Shown here: one piece after another, positions 22,725 through 34,099 of the stretch
Numbering within the stretch: position 1 is the first letter of the stretch
Layout: every line of letters begins with the position of its first letter
Origin: Reticulitermes lucifugus
Lineage: Eukaryota > Arthropoda > Insecta > Blattodea > Rhinotermitidae
Length of the DNA stretch: 64,000 bases
NCBI GenBank assembly: GCA_026260175.1
Contig: JAKCWW010000460.1
Location: 1 to 64,000, forward strand
Direction of reading: 5' to 3'
The notes under the pieces: generated by a model
Databases searched by the model: none
What the model saw: only the letters and a program-made list of their open reading frames with translations
Told to the model about the DNA's origin: nothing
Position numbers and translations under genes: made by a program

Positions 22725-22830
22725 TCACTTTTCGTCCACGGTTAATCCCCTACCCTTCGCGAGGAAAAAGGTCATATCCATTTTCGTTCACGACCAACAG
22801 GTATAATATTCTATTTCGTCCACGGCTCAT
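22725..22830 (-). repeat. Three copies of the GTGGACGAAAA motif, cluster 1
   Basis: On the minus strand the three units read CCGTGGACGAAAAGTGACAT (22741-22722), GTCGTGAACGAAAATGGATA (22794-22775) and GCCGTGGACGAAATAGAATA (22826-22807). Spacing is about 30-50 bases. The same unit is found again at 25.4 kb. Function unknown. Confidence 0.55.
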
Positions 22831-23149
22831 AACTCGTGAATGAGCATAAGGCAGTTGCGGAAGACATTTGTTTCGGGTGGCAGAAGATTGTTTGAAATAA
22901 AGTTCACCTAATTTAATGAGAAATCCTTTATTAAAACAATGTACTAAAACAATATAACAATTTTTACCAAGCAATGTAGCCTTAGTTTAACGAAATTCTT
23001 AAATCAGTACAATTACAACAAGCACTATAATACAGAATGGGGCAAAATTAATTCATCGTTTTGATTTACGTAGTAATTTGGTGGTCCCCGAGAGGAGATT
23101 GAACTAATTGTGTTATATAGAGTTCAGCTAGGGACGCCGTGTAGTAAAC

Positions 23150-24222
23150 ATGGATCAGCGATCGGCTGTACACCGTGTGTTCGCCGTAGAGACGTTTTTT
23201 TAAAAATAACGACTCTGTGATACCAACGCAACAAATATTCTGACGACATTTTAACATTGGGAGACACGGAACGGTTCCTGATCACAACACAATCAAGAAA
23301 TGGGTACACAAGTTTCTAACCACGACTTCTGCAACAAATAAAAAACCTGAAGGCAGAGTCAGAACTGTGCTGACACAGGAAAACTTTGAAACAGCACGAG
23401 CCGCTATTGGTCGTAGCCCCAGACGATCAGCATGTAGACATTCAGTTGTCCTCAACATATCGAGCAGGTCGCTCTGGCGGATACTTCATTCTGGTTTACT
23501 TTTTCACCCCTACCAATTACACATTGTGCGAGAACTGCTAAACCGTGATTTTGCTTCAAGAAGTGCATCTTGTGAGCAATTTGTTACCTTTGTGAACGAA
23601 CATTCAGATGCTATTCTTCAGGTGACAATGTCAGATGAAGCTCACTTTCAACTGCCTGGTTGTGTGAATAAACAGAAAAGAAGTGGAGCTAATCTGAATG
23701 AATTGCATGTGAAACCACTTCACAGTCAGACAGCAACAGTATGATCTGGGATATTAGCGTTCGGTATCATTCGTCCTTATTTTTTCGAGGATGAAACTGG
23801 CAATGCGGTTACTGTGAAATCTGACCGGTATGTGCATATGGTGAATGAGTTCTTGCTTCCAGAGTTACGCCGTAGTGATATGGACCTGTCACCTTCTGGT
23901 TCCAACAAGGTGGAGCAACAGCACTTACTGCTAGGCAGTCGATGCACACCTTAAGAACTGTGTTTTTTTACATCGCATAAGTCCCCGCTATGGCGACATT
24001 TCTTGGCCAGCCCGTTCGGTCGATCTGTCGGCTTGTGATTACTTTTCGTGGGGTTAGTTTCAAGCACGTCCGGCAGACTTACATAACCTCAAACAGAGAA
24101 TTCTGATGAAATTAATGCCATCCCACCGGCCATGTTACTTCGCGTAATGGAAATTGTTTTGAACCAAGTGCATCAGTTAATCAAACTTGATGGACATCTG
24201 ACGGGTGTTATGTCTAATAAGT
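23150..24222 (+). pseudogene. Mariner-like transposase (DDE_3 type), dead
   Basis: The putative start is ATG at 23150 (MDQRSAVHRVFAVETFF). N-terminal helix-turn-helix remnants run to about 23400. The longest open piece (23367-23744) contains SLWRILHSGLLFHPYQLH and VTMSDEAHFQLPGCVNKQ, which carries the first catalytic Asp (MSDEAHF). The second motif, expected as QQDGATAHTA, reads QQGGATALTA at 23904-23933, so the catalytic Asp is Gly (23910-23912). The third, SVDLSACDYFSWG, keeps its Asp (about 24030-24050). The C-terminus ends near 24222 with DGHLTGVMSNK and a stop. Frameshifts and stops occur throughout. Terminal repeats were not located. Confidence 0.85.
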
Positions 24223-24229
24223 AACTCTG

Positions 24230-25120
24230 CTATGATGTTCCTAAATAATGGAAGACATCTTTCAAATCACTTTACTTTGAATAAAATTTATTAAAATGTG
24301 GTCGAGTAGTGTATCTTTAAAAATGATCAATGAACTCTGCTTTCTTTTAATGAAATTCTTATGTTAAGGATAATTACATCAATCAGGCGCTTAACTATTC
24401 GTTTTATCACAATTTGCTCACACTTACATTACATGTCATTTTCTGCATCAGTACCTAACTTTGGAAACAAATTCTAACCTAGAAATTTTTCCCCTTTCAT
24501 ATTTTTTAATTAAATCTTCTACCAATCCCTTAGCAACGCGACTTCTTTTGTTGGTCACTGTAGCAGGTAAATTAACACTTCATAATTGTACATAAATCAT
24601 ATTTTGATATTCTTTAACTTAATTATGAATAAACTGATGTCGGGGTGAGGATGGTAAAAGTATTTCGATAAGTGTGAGTGAGAAGACTCAAAGTCGTTCG
24701 TTGTCAGCTTCTGACTACTGCTGACAAAATATCCAGTTAGTTAAATATTACGAGATAGCAGTGATCTCGTTGGCACCCAGACCGGGGCATGAAGTGGTGA
24801 CGTCAGAACACCGACGACACAGTGCATAAACAAGTGAAGGGCCAGCTGATCCTCTTACCTATCTGCATATCGCTCTCAGAATAAGAACACTGACAGCTAC
24901 AAACTGTGAGCGGAGAGGGTAAGAGCAGGGATCGGTTAGAAACAGTAATCGAACTTGATTGGCTGAAAAAAAAAGTAAATAACATGTTAATCGAAAATAA
25001 TTGGCTAAACATGTTGGTGGATAAGGGTGAGAACAAAGATTACGTCATTCGAGCTATCCAAGTATGATCTGGCAACCGCATACCAGGACACCTTAGTATT
25101 GTTTTCATTGAAGGGGATAA
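24230..25120. other. No recognisable gene
   Basis: Probably includes the 3' flank of the mariner-like element. The ORF of 77 codons on the minus strand at 24803-25036 has no family match. Confidence 0.4.
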
Positions 25121-25127
25121 TTTATTC

Positions 25128-25379
25128 CATGGCGCGACAGCCCATAGCTGCCAAGGCCTCCTCGTTGTCGAGGCTTCACGATCACACTCAGACACACCGC
25201 ACTCGGTAGGACTATTCTGGACGAGTGATCAGCCCGACACAGAGACCGCTACCTACACAACACACAACACTCACAAAAGACAGACATGCATGCCCCCAGC
25301 GGGTTTCGAAGCCGCAATCCCAGCTAGGGAGCGGTCGCAGACCCACGCCTTAGACTGTGCGGCCACTGGGATCGGCACC
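25128..25379 (-). repeat. tRNA-derived SINE (family 2)
   Basis: Minus-strand head: GCCGATCCCAGTGGCCGCAC, then a decayed B box (GCGGCTTCGAAACCC). The body ACACAACACTCACAAAAGAC and CGGTAGGACT(A/C)TTCTGGACG are as in the copies at 28.9 and 45.3 kb. Its end overlaps the start of the GTGGACGAAAA cluster region. Confidence 0.82.
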
Positions 25380-25404
25380 GTTCACGGGGATGCAAACATG
25401 AACA

Positions 25405-25565
25405 ATAGCGGTGGACGAAAACAGATATACCCTTCGAATGGCTTGAGAGCTAGCTGCTTTTCTCTTGGACGAAAACAGATATGATGTTGAAGCCATCGAC
25501 TGACCGTGGACGAAAACTGGCATCCCCGTGCCGTCAGGTTTAAAAGTTCCATTTCGTCCAAAAAT
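25405..25565 (+). repeat. Copies of the GTGGACGAAAA motif, cluster 2
   Basis: Units AGCGGTGGACGAAAACAGAT (25407), TCTTGGACGAAAACAGATAT (25463) and ACCGTGGACGAAAACTGGCA (25503) on the plus strand, with a fourth inverted unit CCATTTCGTCCA at 25549-25560. Two units share GGACGAAAACAGATAT exactly. See also 22.7 kb. Confidence 0.6.
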
Positions 25566-25921
25566 TGTATTATTGTAAAAGGAATTCTTTCCCTGTGCGG
25601 TAGTCCGCGAAATGCACACAAGCCGCATATTCGTACGTTATACATTGCCACCCATAAACCAGCTGTCGTACGCCGATTTCGGACTTTCGACAATCAGCTG
25701 ACGGACATGCATGCCAACGAACAGGTCAGTCTACGCAGTGTTGCCATTTCAGTCTATACACAAGTATTCGACAACGCAATTATACGGATATGTTATTGCA
25801 TTTTGCCCTTATGGGTGGAAAATGGAAAAATAAAAGTGTTGACACCAGGTTAAGCGTAGGTCTCATCAACTTAATATTACTTAAACACGGAAATTATTAA
25901 GGCGTCCCGATGGCGAACTTA

Positions 25922-25965
25922 GCCTAAGTCGGTGGCTCAATGGATTTAAAGCGGTCGACTGCACA
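25922..25965 (+). repeat. tRNA-like SINE head fragment
   Basis: TAAGTCGGTGGCTCAATGG, then ATTTAAAGCGGTCGACTGC, resembles the A-box half of a tRNA-derived SINE (GTGGCTCAATGG). No B box follows, because transposon sequence begins immediately after. Confidence 0.4.
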
Positions 25966-27570
25966 TACAACTGTGAAATAATACAAGATTAAAGAACATG
26001 TACAAAATGCTGGAGATGTTTCGTCGAAGACTGTGTCTAAAAAGCCAGTTATGGTGATGGAGGAAATGGAGAGATGAGCATAAAAAATTCCAGTGAGTCA
26101 GTAATTCTAGCCAGGGTTATCAGTCTGTATGGAGATTAGAAGAAACGATTACCAGAAGGGCCACCGATACTCCATAATTTTAGACAAGCAAAGGACAGTG
26201 TTACAAGTTCAAGATAAGAGCTTATTTCTGTAATGCTAAACTGACTGCAGAATCTGCAAGTGCACACAAAGCCGCTGCACATAATTTCATTAAAAAGCTT
26301 CCTAGAATTATTAAAGAGAGTAATCACCCCCTCGCCAAATTTTTAATGTTTAAGAGTATCGGTCATTTTGTAAAAAGATGCCGGCACGAACTTACCTGGC
26401 AAAGAAAGATACAGTTGTACCTGGGAATAAGGTAGCTAAAGGCATCCACACACTGCTCCTTGGTGGCAAGATGCAGGTTACTTTAAAATCAAACTCACGC
26501 TAGTCTACCAGTCAGGAAATCCTACAGCTCAGTTTGAAGGTGAAGCCTACGACAATGCTGCCAGTCATCTGGAAATCTAATTCAAGTTCCTCAGTCAATG
26601 AAACCATTTTTCAGAATTGGTTTAGTCTTCATTTTGTTCCAGCAGCCAAATAATGTTGCAGCAGGCATAATTTATCATTCAAGGCATTGTTAATTCTGAA
26701 CAAAGCTCCCGGGCATCCACAATCATTACAGAATCTTTATCCGGAAATTAAAGTTGTGCTTCTGTCTCCAAATACCACCAATACCACAGCCTATGGAGCA
26801 GTCAGTCCTAGCCACCTTCAAACAGGACAGCTTCAGAACAATCAAGCAGACTATTTGCGTAGCCGGCAAGAAAGATGCACTTAACCTAACAAATTCCGGA
26901 AAGGCCACAGCATCTGGAATGCAGTCAATAATACTAGAAACTCCTGGGCTGAGATAAAGGTATCAACAACGAGTGACTGTTGAAATAAGTTCTTCTCAGA
27001 TTTGGTAGTACCAAACTTTAAAGCATTTGAGAAGACACCTTGAAAATGCTACAGAGGAAACTGTTCAGCTCATGAACCAACTGGACTTCGGAGACAGCAG
27101 TGAATATGTGGATGAACTGACTGCATTTCAGTTGGAGCCCATGTCCAACAAAGATCTGGTTGACAAGCAACAGGCAGATAAGCAACCGCCTGAAGCCCAA
27201 GGTGACGACTATCAAAGCACGCACTAATACAACGATCGTGAAGAAAACTAATGAAGCTTGAACCTATCCTGAACGGTTCTTAAACATCACAGCAGAATAT
27301 CATCCAAATGCTGAGAGAAGTTCACAAGTCCGTACAGCCATTGGTTTGGATATGGATTGCTATATGCTCTTTCATCACGAGAAGGAAAAGACTGATGTTC
27401 AAATCTCTCTTAACAAATACTTGAGAAAAGTCGATAAAACACCACCTACGACAGCATCGAAATCTGCTGCTCAATCCCTTGCAAAATCATCAGCAAGTCC
27501 TTCCTTCCAACACTACAATCAATTTATTCAGTCCACTAAATATTACTTCCGGTACGCAGACACAAGGTGA
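25966..27570 (+). pseudogene. Second Tigger/jerky-like transposase, dead
   Basis: Frame-shifted but nearly full-order match to Tigger transposases: KEHVQNAGDVSSKTVSKKP (end of the HTH region, about 26000), FCKKMPARTYLAKKDTVVPG (about 26370-26430), HTLLLGGKMQ (about 26450), FQNWFSLHFVPA (about 26610), LILNKAPGHPQSL (26690-26728), PEIKVVLLSPNT, PMEQSVLATFKQDSFRTI (about 26791-26844), and a C-terminal tail ending near 27570 (SLNKYLRKVDKTPPTT). The first catalytic Asp position is a stop (26351-26353, FNV-stop-EY). The second, expected in VDNAPGHP, is Asn (26699-26701). It is thus doubly inactive. Element ends were not found. It is diverged from the copy at 11.3 kb. Confidence 0.87.
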
Positions 27571-27574
27571 ATTG

Positions 27575-28026
27575 AGACTGAAAAGCATTAATTAAATAGT
27601 TTTACTGTCCGTATTTAAAGCGAAATCTACGTTTTTCATACTGGCATTTATATACTGATGTAGTCGTTGTATAACATTCAGGGGTATAAACCCCAAACAT
27701 TTATAACATAAATGGGAATTTTACAATTTTCGTCCCGCCCTCAAACGTAACAACCTACTAAAATGTGAAATTTACTGTTCGACTTTCGCACGTTTCCAAG
27801 ATGTATGAGAAGTACGAGGGTATGGGACTGCCTATGTGAACCGACTGATCTCTTCAATAAAAGCATACTGCTATCTGTGATGTACGAACTGAAGCTTTAT
27901 ATATAATGTACAGTCATTTTAGTCTTCAAATGACAGGTGACAATGACGCCATGAATCTAACGCTTTCTGTTAAATTAAAAACGTAATTTGGTTTCAAAAA
28001 CAAACTAATAAGTAAATTGTGTAGGA
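27575..28026. other. No recognisable gene; probably 3' flank of the Tigger copy
   Basis: AT-rich, no ORF of note. A terminal repeat for the Tigger copy may lie here but I could not match it. Confidence 0.35.
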
Positions 28027-28036
28027 TACTGGAGCT

Positions 28037-28337
28037 CTTTTTGTGTGTGAAGGGCCCCGCAGAAGAAGCTACGGACGCACCGCAGCCTTAACGCTTATCG
28101 TGCAATGCTTGTGATGACGATGAAGAGAAAGATGATCAGTTTATTTCATTCTTCCAAGTAATGGAGCACCGATGGAATGAAATTTACATGGGAAAACCGA
28201 AGTATTCGGGGAGAACTCTGTCCCAGTGTCATTTTGTCCACCACAAATCCCACATGGACCGACCCGGGATCGACCCCAGGCCTCCGCGGACGGCGGACGG
28301 AGGCCGACGACTAACAGCCTGAGCCATGGCACGGCCG
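28037..28337 (-). repeat. tRNA-derived SINE (family 1), 10-bp target duplication
   Basis: Same family as 4675-4974 in reverse orientation (GCCATGGCACGGCC at the 5' end, GGGCCCCGCAGAAG near the 3' end). TACTGGAGCT is repeated exactly at 28027-28036 and 28338-28347. Confidence 0.9.
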
Positions 28338-28739
28338 TACTGGAGCTTACACCTGGTAGGTCGTAGCTTTGGAAGCTAGACGTAAGTGTATTATAAGCAT
28401 AATTCGGTCTACTTCATAAAATTTTGGTTTCGTTAATTATATGAGATACCGACAACACGACATACAAGGTTGCGCCAAAAAAAGCTAAAAATGAGTTTAC
28501 TGAACATTCATTTAACCAGGTTAAACTTTCACGAACTAATGTTTGATACATACACATAAGCACGGGCGGTCTATTGTGAGCAAAAAGGGCATGAAAATGT
28601 ACAAACTCTCTTGTCCTAAATTTCGCAGACCAAAATCAAGCAGAAACACAAAGGAAACCAATAAATGAAATATACTGCCTGAACTACACAGATGTTTCTA
28701 ATTATCACAAAAATCCATAGTGTGCATGAAATATCTTTA

Positions 28740-28860
28740 CTTAAGACTACAGCTTTTTGGGGGGGTCTGACACCGTATCAAGCCACACAGTGTCACCTTC
28801 CCCAAGACTGCAGTCTTAAATTCACCGCAGTGAGCTCTCAGACCTTCATATATTAGGTCC
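28740..28860 (-). repeat. Diverged copy of the dispersed repeat seen at 19.8 kb
   Basis: ACACCGTATCAAGCCACACAG, then CACAGTGTCACC, then CACCGCAGTGAGCTCTCAG parallel, in reverse orientation, the GTGACGCCG and CTCACGGC..TGAGAACCTCAGAC blocks. Confidence 0.35.
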
Positions 28861-28891
28861 CCTTGGATCAAATACTGTCTACTAGTAGTTT

Positions 28892-29145
28892 TTTTTTCCC
28901 CCAGTGGCGCAACAGCCCCTAGTGCGGCAGGGCCTCCTCAATATCGAGGCTTCAGGAACACACTCAGACACACCACACACGGTAGGACTCCTCTGGACGA
29001 GTGCTCAGCCCGACGCTGAGCCCTCTACCTGACAACACACAACACTCACAAGAGACATCCATGCCCCCGGGGGATTCGAACCCACAATCCCAGCAAGCGA
29101 ACGGCCGCAGACCCACGCCTTAAACCGCGCGGCCACTGGGATCGA
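28892..29145 (-). repeat. tRNA-derived SINE (family 2), best copy
   Basis: Minus-strand head GATCCCAGTGGCCGCGCGG and perfect B box GGGTTCGAATCCCCC. TAGTAGTTT flanks both sides (28883-28891, 29151-29159), a probable target duplication. The tail is a run of A on the minus strand. Confidence 0.88.
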
Positions 29146-29270
29146 CTTATTAGTAGTTTACGCCTTCAAAGATGGTCTTTGGCCATCATGACTAAAGTAA
29201 CGCTAAATCGACATTGTGAGCGGTGTTTCTATTTTGCTCCCGATGACAGAAACAGATGATTGGTGATAGG

Positions 29271-29302
29271 TGATGATGATGATGATAATGACGACGACGA
29301 CG
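29271..29302. repeat. Imperfect (GAT)n/(GAC)n microsatellite
   Basis: GATGATGATGATGATAATG followed by ACGACGACGACG. Confidence 0.9.
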
Positions 29303-29654
29303 TCCGACTGACAGGGCCTCCAACCGTAATGTAGGATCCAATACGGTGGGGGACCGATATTCATCGTATAAACCTGCGATTCTGAATCCGGGGTACATAC
29401 ACCTTCACGGGACACGACAAGTCTCATAAAGAGGTAAGTGTAATATATTTCATACATTGTCAAACACGTGATGAAATTGCCTAACACCGTCTGGAAAACT
29501 GTTTCTGTACAATGTTTCTGTGCATACAATAAAAAATATTGTTTAAAGCAAAAGAAAGGCAGCTCTTTTACTCCACAAATCGTAAACACAATATTTTTTG
29601 GCTCGTTCGCAAAGCAGTTACGAAAAATGTCTATTATTCCTGTCATGTTTGTCT

Positions 29655-29830
29655 ATCCCCCGATCTGCGGCATGAAACAGCGTCACTCCCACCGCTCATA
29701 TTGTCATGAAAATTCATATTTGGGGCTTTTGCTAAAGTCTATCGATAAATTCCGATTTTGGTTAAAATCTGACACAAATACACTTTACATAAAGACGTAC
29801 ATATACTTACGATACAATCTATTTTTAGTT
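29655..29830 (+). repeat. Dispersed repeat R, diverged third copy
   Basis: GCGGCATGAAACAGCGTCAC, CATGAAAATTCATATTTGGG, TTAAAATCTGACACAAATAC and TTTACATAAAGACGTAC follow the order of repeat R at 9.1-9.3 kb with substitutions. Confidence 0.4.
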
Positions 29831-29839
29831 AAGACAGAC

Positions 29840-30775
29840 GGTATTCTCTGTGAAGTACGAGCTGCGGCCTAAGAAAAAATTGACTATCTAAACATAACAA
29901 TCCACGAATCTCGCCGTTTTCGAAGTAAGCAGAAGAAATACAATATTTCGCCGTTTACCAGGTATCAAGCGATTGTAAGTGCTGATATACGAAGAAATCT
30001 TGCAGCGTGTGTTATGTAAAACGCGAAAAAGCACATTTCAAATAATCTGGGATCAAAACCTTGGGACAGAGCAAACCGTCACATGTGTTACGATCAGCGG
30101 ACATTCCCCCTACATTCTTTCACGTATTGGCTCAATCCGGAAATTCGAATGGAACCTGTAACCTCCTCAGAAGCACACTGCCTTATCTTCCGCACTAACT
30201 GACTTAATCTCCTTTAAGTGTTGACCAAATCTGACTAAAAGAACGCGTCATGAAGTATTCATCATCTGGAAATGTTAACTGAAGTGCGGTGCTACAGCAG
30301 AAACAAAAGCGATGACCACGTGGAGGGGGAGGGTTGAGCGTTTTGTTGTAAACTGGGTGGAAGGGAAGACGGTGATAATGTTGATGATGATGATGGTGGT
30401 TATACGAGTATATGGAGCGAGGGAAGGGGTCGGACAGCCCTTGCTTGTTATTGATTTACTGCAGTTCTGGATGTGTTCTATATATACATTTCAACATGGT
30501 TTCAGTCGTACTACAGAAGAGAGCCACAGGCTCAAAGTACAAGCGTATACAGCAACCCGCTATACACCAAGTGCCATTTGTCCTCTCCCATGCATTTCTC
30601 TTTCCGTCGTGACACCAACAAACCCAACTATCCAATTCGAATATACACTACTGTTATGTCTATCTTTCTACTCACCTGATACGGATAAATCCAGTCTCAT
30701 TCACATTCTGAAACATCATTCACATACACGAAACTGCAACAAGAACTCGAATATAAATGTGCTCAACAAGATAGT
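29840..30775. other. No recognisable gene
   Basis: A 175-codon ORF crosses 30312-30839 on the plus strand, but it has a microsatellite-derived Met run and ends inside a SINE, so I do not call it a gene. Confidence 0.4.
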
Positions 30776-30778
30776 CAG

Positions 30779-30962
30779 CCTTCTGTACAATGGGCACCGG
30801 GTCATTCCCGGGGGTAAAGCGGCCGGGGCGTGGCGTTGACCACCCNNNNNNNNNNNNNNNNNNNNNNNNNNNNNNNNNNNNNNNNNNNNNNNNNNNNNNN
30901 NNATACCTCTACTCCCCCTCTGGGCCTTCGTGGCCTGTTCTAGGGTGAACTTTACCTTTACC
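30779..30962 (+). repeat. SINE family 3, interrupted by an assembly gap (N 30846-30902)
   Basis: TACAATGGGCACCGGGTC, CCCGGGGGTAAAGCGGCCGG and GTGAACTTTACCTTTACCTC match the copy at 39.7 kb (TATAATGGGTATCAG, CCGGGGGTAAAGCGGCCGGG, AACAGCTTTACC). Assembly failed inside the repeat. Confidence 0.7.
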
Positions 30963-31444
30963 TCAACAAGATAGTGAATATATTTCTGGGACATCATCTC
31001 TCCTGAACTTACTGCCCAACTCCTGAAACGTCTTATCATATTTCCCGGATTAACCTCGCGATAGATGATGTCATGAAGTAAGTTGTTATTGTATACGGGC
31101 AGGTAGGCTTTCGCTAGGCTTAGCGAGATTTGAAATCCTCACAGCCAGGTTATGAAGATGCAAGTCTTCGGGATCTTCAGGCCTTCGCACGGCTAGTGCT
31201 AGCCTTGCCTTCAAGTAACATTCCTAAATATTGTGCACCTTCAGCAATTTATTGACAACTATGTATAAGAATTGTTAGTTGCTCATTATCATGAATTACA
31301 CAGATAAACGTAAAGGTGCAACGAACCTACAAACAATAAAAAACGAGGATGGAGAGGCCGAGACCGTACTTAGATTCACAGAAGCAGGTCTTAATGGCCT
31401 AAGGCTACACGAAGTTTATCACAATGAGGTATCTCCAAGCGTAA

Positions 31445-31625
31445 GTATAACACAAAAGAAGGTATAGCTGCATACAGCACCAGACGGAACTGGGTGGTTA
31501 GCTTCAAGATTCGGCCGCTTTACCACCAAGGAAAGAGACTCCCATACCCTTTGATTAGAAGATCGAGTGGACTTCAGAGCTGGTCTAGACGTTATGGCGA
31601 AGTGAAAAATCCATTCCTGTGGGAA
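31445..31625 (-). repeat. SINE family 3, diverged copy
   Basis: Conceptual translation on the minus strand gives SRPALKSTRSSNQRV, paralleling SRPALGPTQPPVQRV from the copy at 53.4 kb on its plus strand, with matching downstream blocks. Confidence 0.6.
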
Positions 31626-31827
31626 ATCGAACATCTTTCCTCAAAATGTAGCCAAATAATTCTAGTAAACTAACATTATTAAACTACACTGATTACTTAG
31701 AACGTGGAGGCATTCAGTTCCTCCGAAATGCACGTAAATGTCTACCCTACAACCTACACGGCTTCACATCTGAAAAACAGGAATGTTCAATGCAGGGACA
31801 CATTGCACAGAAGCATAAGAAGCTTTC

Positions 31828-31890
31828 AAATATATCCCTGATGATGGTTAAACTGTTAACCGAAACATGCCCCGGGAGTTGTAGGTTGGT
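31828..31890 (+). ncRNA. Hammerhead-like hairpin repeat
   Basis: CTGATGA, T, stem GGTTA/TAACC, GAAACATG in the plus direction. The outer stem is weak (about 2-3 bp), so this copy is less convincing as a ribozyme. Confidence 0.4.
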
Positions 31891-31899
31891 ACTGTTATA

Positions 31900-33420
31900 T
31901 CGACATTTAAAAATGTGGTCGGGTGGTACGCATTCTGTGCAATTAACAGGTCATTAAGGATACGGTAATATGGATTAATTAAAAAGAAACAAGTGTGCGC
32001 TTCCTGACAAACCGACCATTACACTCTACAGTTTTCAAGTGACTTGTATTATTCGTCAAGCATGTACATGTCAATTAAACACAAGTCGACTGAGGCACGT
32101 ACAGGAAGATGCCCAGTAGATACTTCCCGGTATCGTGTGACGCGCGTAGTGCGGGCAACAGAATGCACGGCGCATTGTGACTCACGACGATGGCAAAATT
32201 TATGGCAGCAGTCAGACTGTCTGCTTGGCGCCTTTTCGTTGTAGCGAAAGTCCACTACAAAAAGTAACATGGATTTTGCGTGTACGTTACGGCGAAAATT
32301 CGTTAATTCGACGTTCGTAAAATGAGAAGAAATGTAACTGTACTTACTTCCTTTATAAAGTAATCGTCAATGGCATATATTTAGAGAATTGCCTACGGTA
32401 CTTCTAAGTACGTGCGAACAAGCACCTACGCAAATGTATGACCAGGCGCTGATGGCTAACATCCCATGACGTCGATGAAAATATACCTGCTAAAATCATA
32501 CGCAGCAGCAGACATGCCACACGCGTAAAGTTAACCTTTCAGTCGCTACAGGCAATATGAAAGGCTTCAGTATGGATGTGGGCGGGTTACCACAGCAGCG
32601 CAAGAGTTTCCATGTAGCAAACATCAGTCTAGCCGTGCTGTAATAAATTTCGTCACTACGCCGGAAGAATGCTGGCAACAAAATGAAACAGTTCTTGCTT
32701 TCCGTATTTCGTAAATGATGACAATGTTTGGAGAGGTGTAGTGTAGTTAGCACTAACTGATCTTTGATTTCGAAACCTGGAATGCGTCCATATAGCCCAC
32801 GTCACATCAGTGTCTACGTGCTCTAGTCTGAACCACAAACGCACTGTTACCAATGGGACAGCTAATAAAGAAATTAAAATTATAATTACGGGGATAATCA
32901 TGACATTAACAAAGACAACAGGATTTGAAGTAAATTCTTTATTATCTACATCAGCAGTCAACAGATAAGGGACCAATGCAAAATTAAAAAGAAATCAGAC
33001 AGGATGTGTACACTGAAAAAAAAAATACGTGAAAGATGCAGCAACCCACCTGATATGTTGCAAGTTTCAAACTGATGCCTTCCTGTAAATAAGGGAATGG
33101 TAAAAGGGAAACAAAATACGGAGTGTAGTCCAAGTTCGGGTGACAGGCTTGAAGTTAGCTGATAAACGGACGTAACGAAGATTTAAGTAACCCTACAAAA
33201 GCATTGGTGGTATAATATACGCTCTTAACATGACTAACGCCGTTAAAATACACGCTCTCAACACAGCCAACAGCGTTACCACGCTTATTATTTAAAAATG
33301 TGTGCCGTAGTGTGTGTGTTTATGTTAGCCACGACTTAACACCGTAGTCCATTTCTCACCGCTTGTTTGAGCGCCCTTACGCCACAGTATTTGCTCAGTA
33401 TCATCTTGAAAACGAAGTGC
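31900..33420. other. No recognisable gene
   Basis: A GC-richer patch at 32080-32260 has overlapping ORFs on both strands with no family match. Confidence 0.4.
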
Positions 33421-33436
33421 CCTGCCAACTTACGTA

Positions 33437-33523
33437 CCCTGCGTATAAAACCGCCCAACAGAGCCACTAAATACAACGAAGCTAATGTAGTTCAGAAGAC
33501 TTCAAAGCAGTGCAGGTGGGTGC
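33437..33523 (+). promoter_or_regulatory. Possible TATA-type core promoter and short first exon
   Basis: GCGTATAAAACCGCCC at about 33441 is a good TATA box. GTGCAG|GTGGGT at about 33512-33523 could be a donor about 50 bases after the expected start. Chance occurrence in an AT-rich window is quite possible. Confidence 0.2.
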
Positions 33524-34066
33524 CTTCAGTGGACAGATTGAAATAATTACGTCATTATTGGTTGCGGACTGAACACGGTATGTCTGACGCAATCACACGT
33601 GTAACTGTGTATAAACAGGTAACAACATTTATCCAACGGATAAATGAAGCTGTGTATTGATTCACAGGATACAAAGATGGGCACCGACGCTCCAGTAACT
33701 CATTCATGCCTCTCCACAAAGCAGAAAGAGTTCATTAAATATTATTCAAAGCCCAAACATCCACGAAAATATTTACAGCCGTGCATGTGATACTTCCACT
33801 TATAGATACACGAAAAACAACTGCTCACCTACTCACATACTCTTGTCGGTACTGAACACTATGCGTAGTACAATGAGATAAGACACAGAAGACGATCCTA
33901 TGGTCCACTGATTCATAAAGTGATTGCAGAGTAAAGTCACAGTGCAACCCTTTGGCAATCAGGCCTCTAACGGACCTACACTACGGCACTTAAAAAAGGG
34001 GAACGGCGCGTGTGAAAAATATGGAACGTGACAAATTTTATGGTCTTCCTCCAGAATTACAAAGGA

Positions 34067-34067
34067 A

Positions 34068-34095
<28 letters not shown>
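34067..34095. repeat. (TA)n microsatellite
   Basis: About fourteen TA units. Confidence 0.95.

Positions 34096-34099
<4 letters not shown>

Noticed and set aside
29059-29143. Functional tRNA gene
   Set aside because: The A and B boxes are tRNA-like, but the acceptor and anticodon arms do not pair; it is the head of a SINE. The same holds for the other SINE heads.
30312-30839. 175-codon ORF on the plus strand
   Set aside because: It crosses a GAT microsatellite and ends inside a family-3 SINE; composition is not protein-like and no splice-bounded or conserved core was seen.
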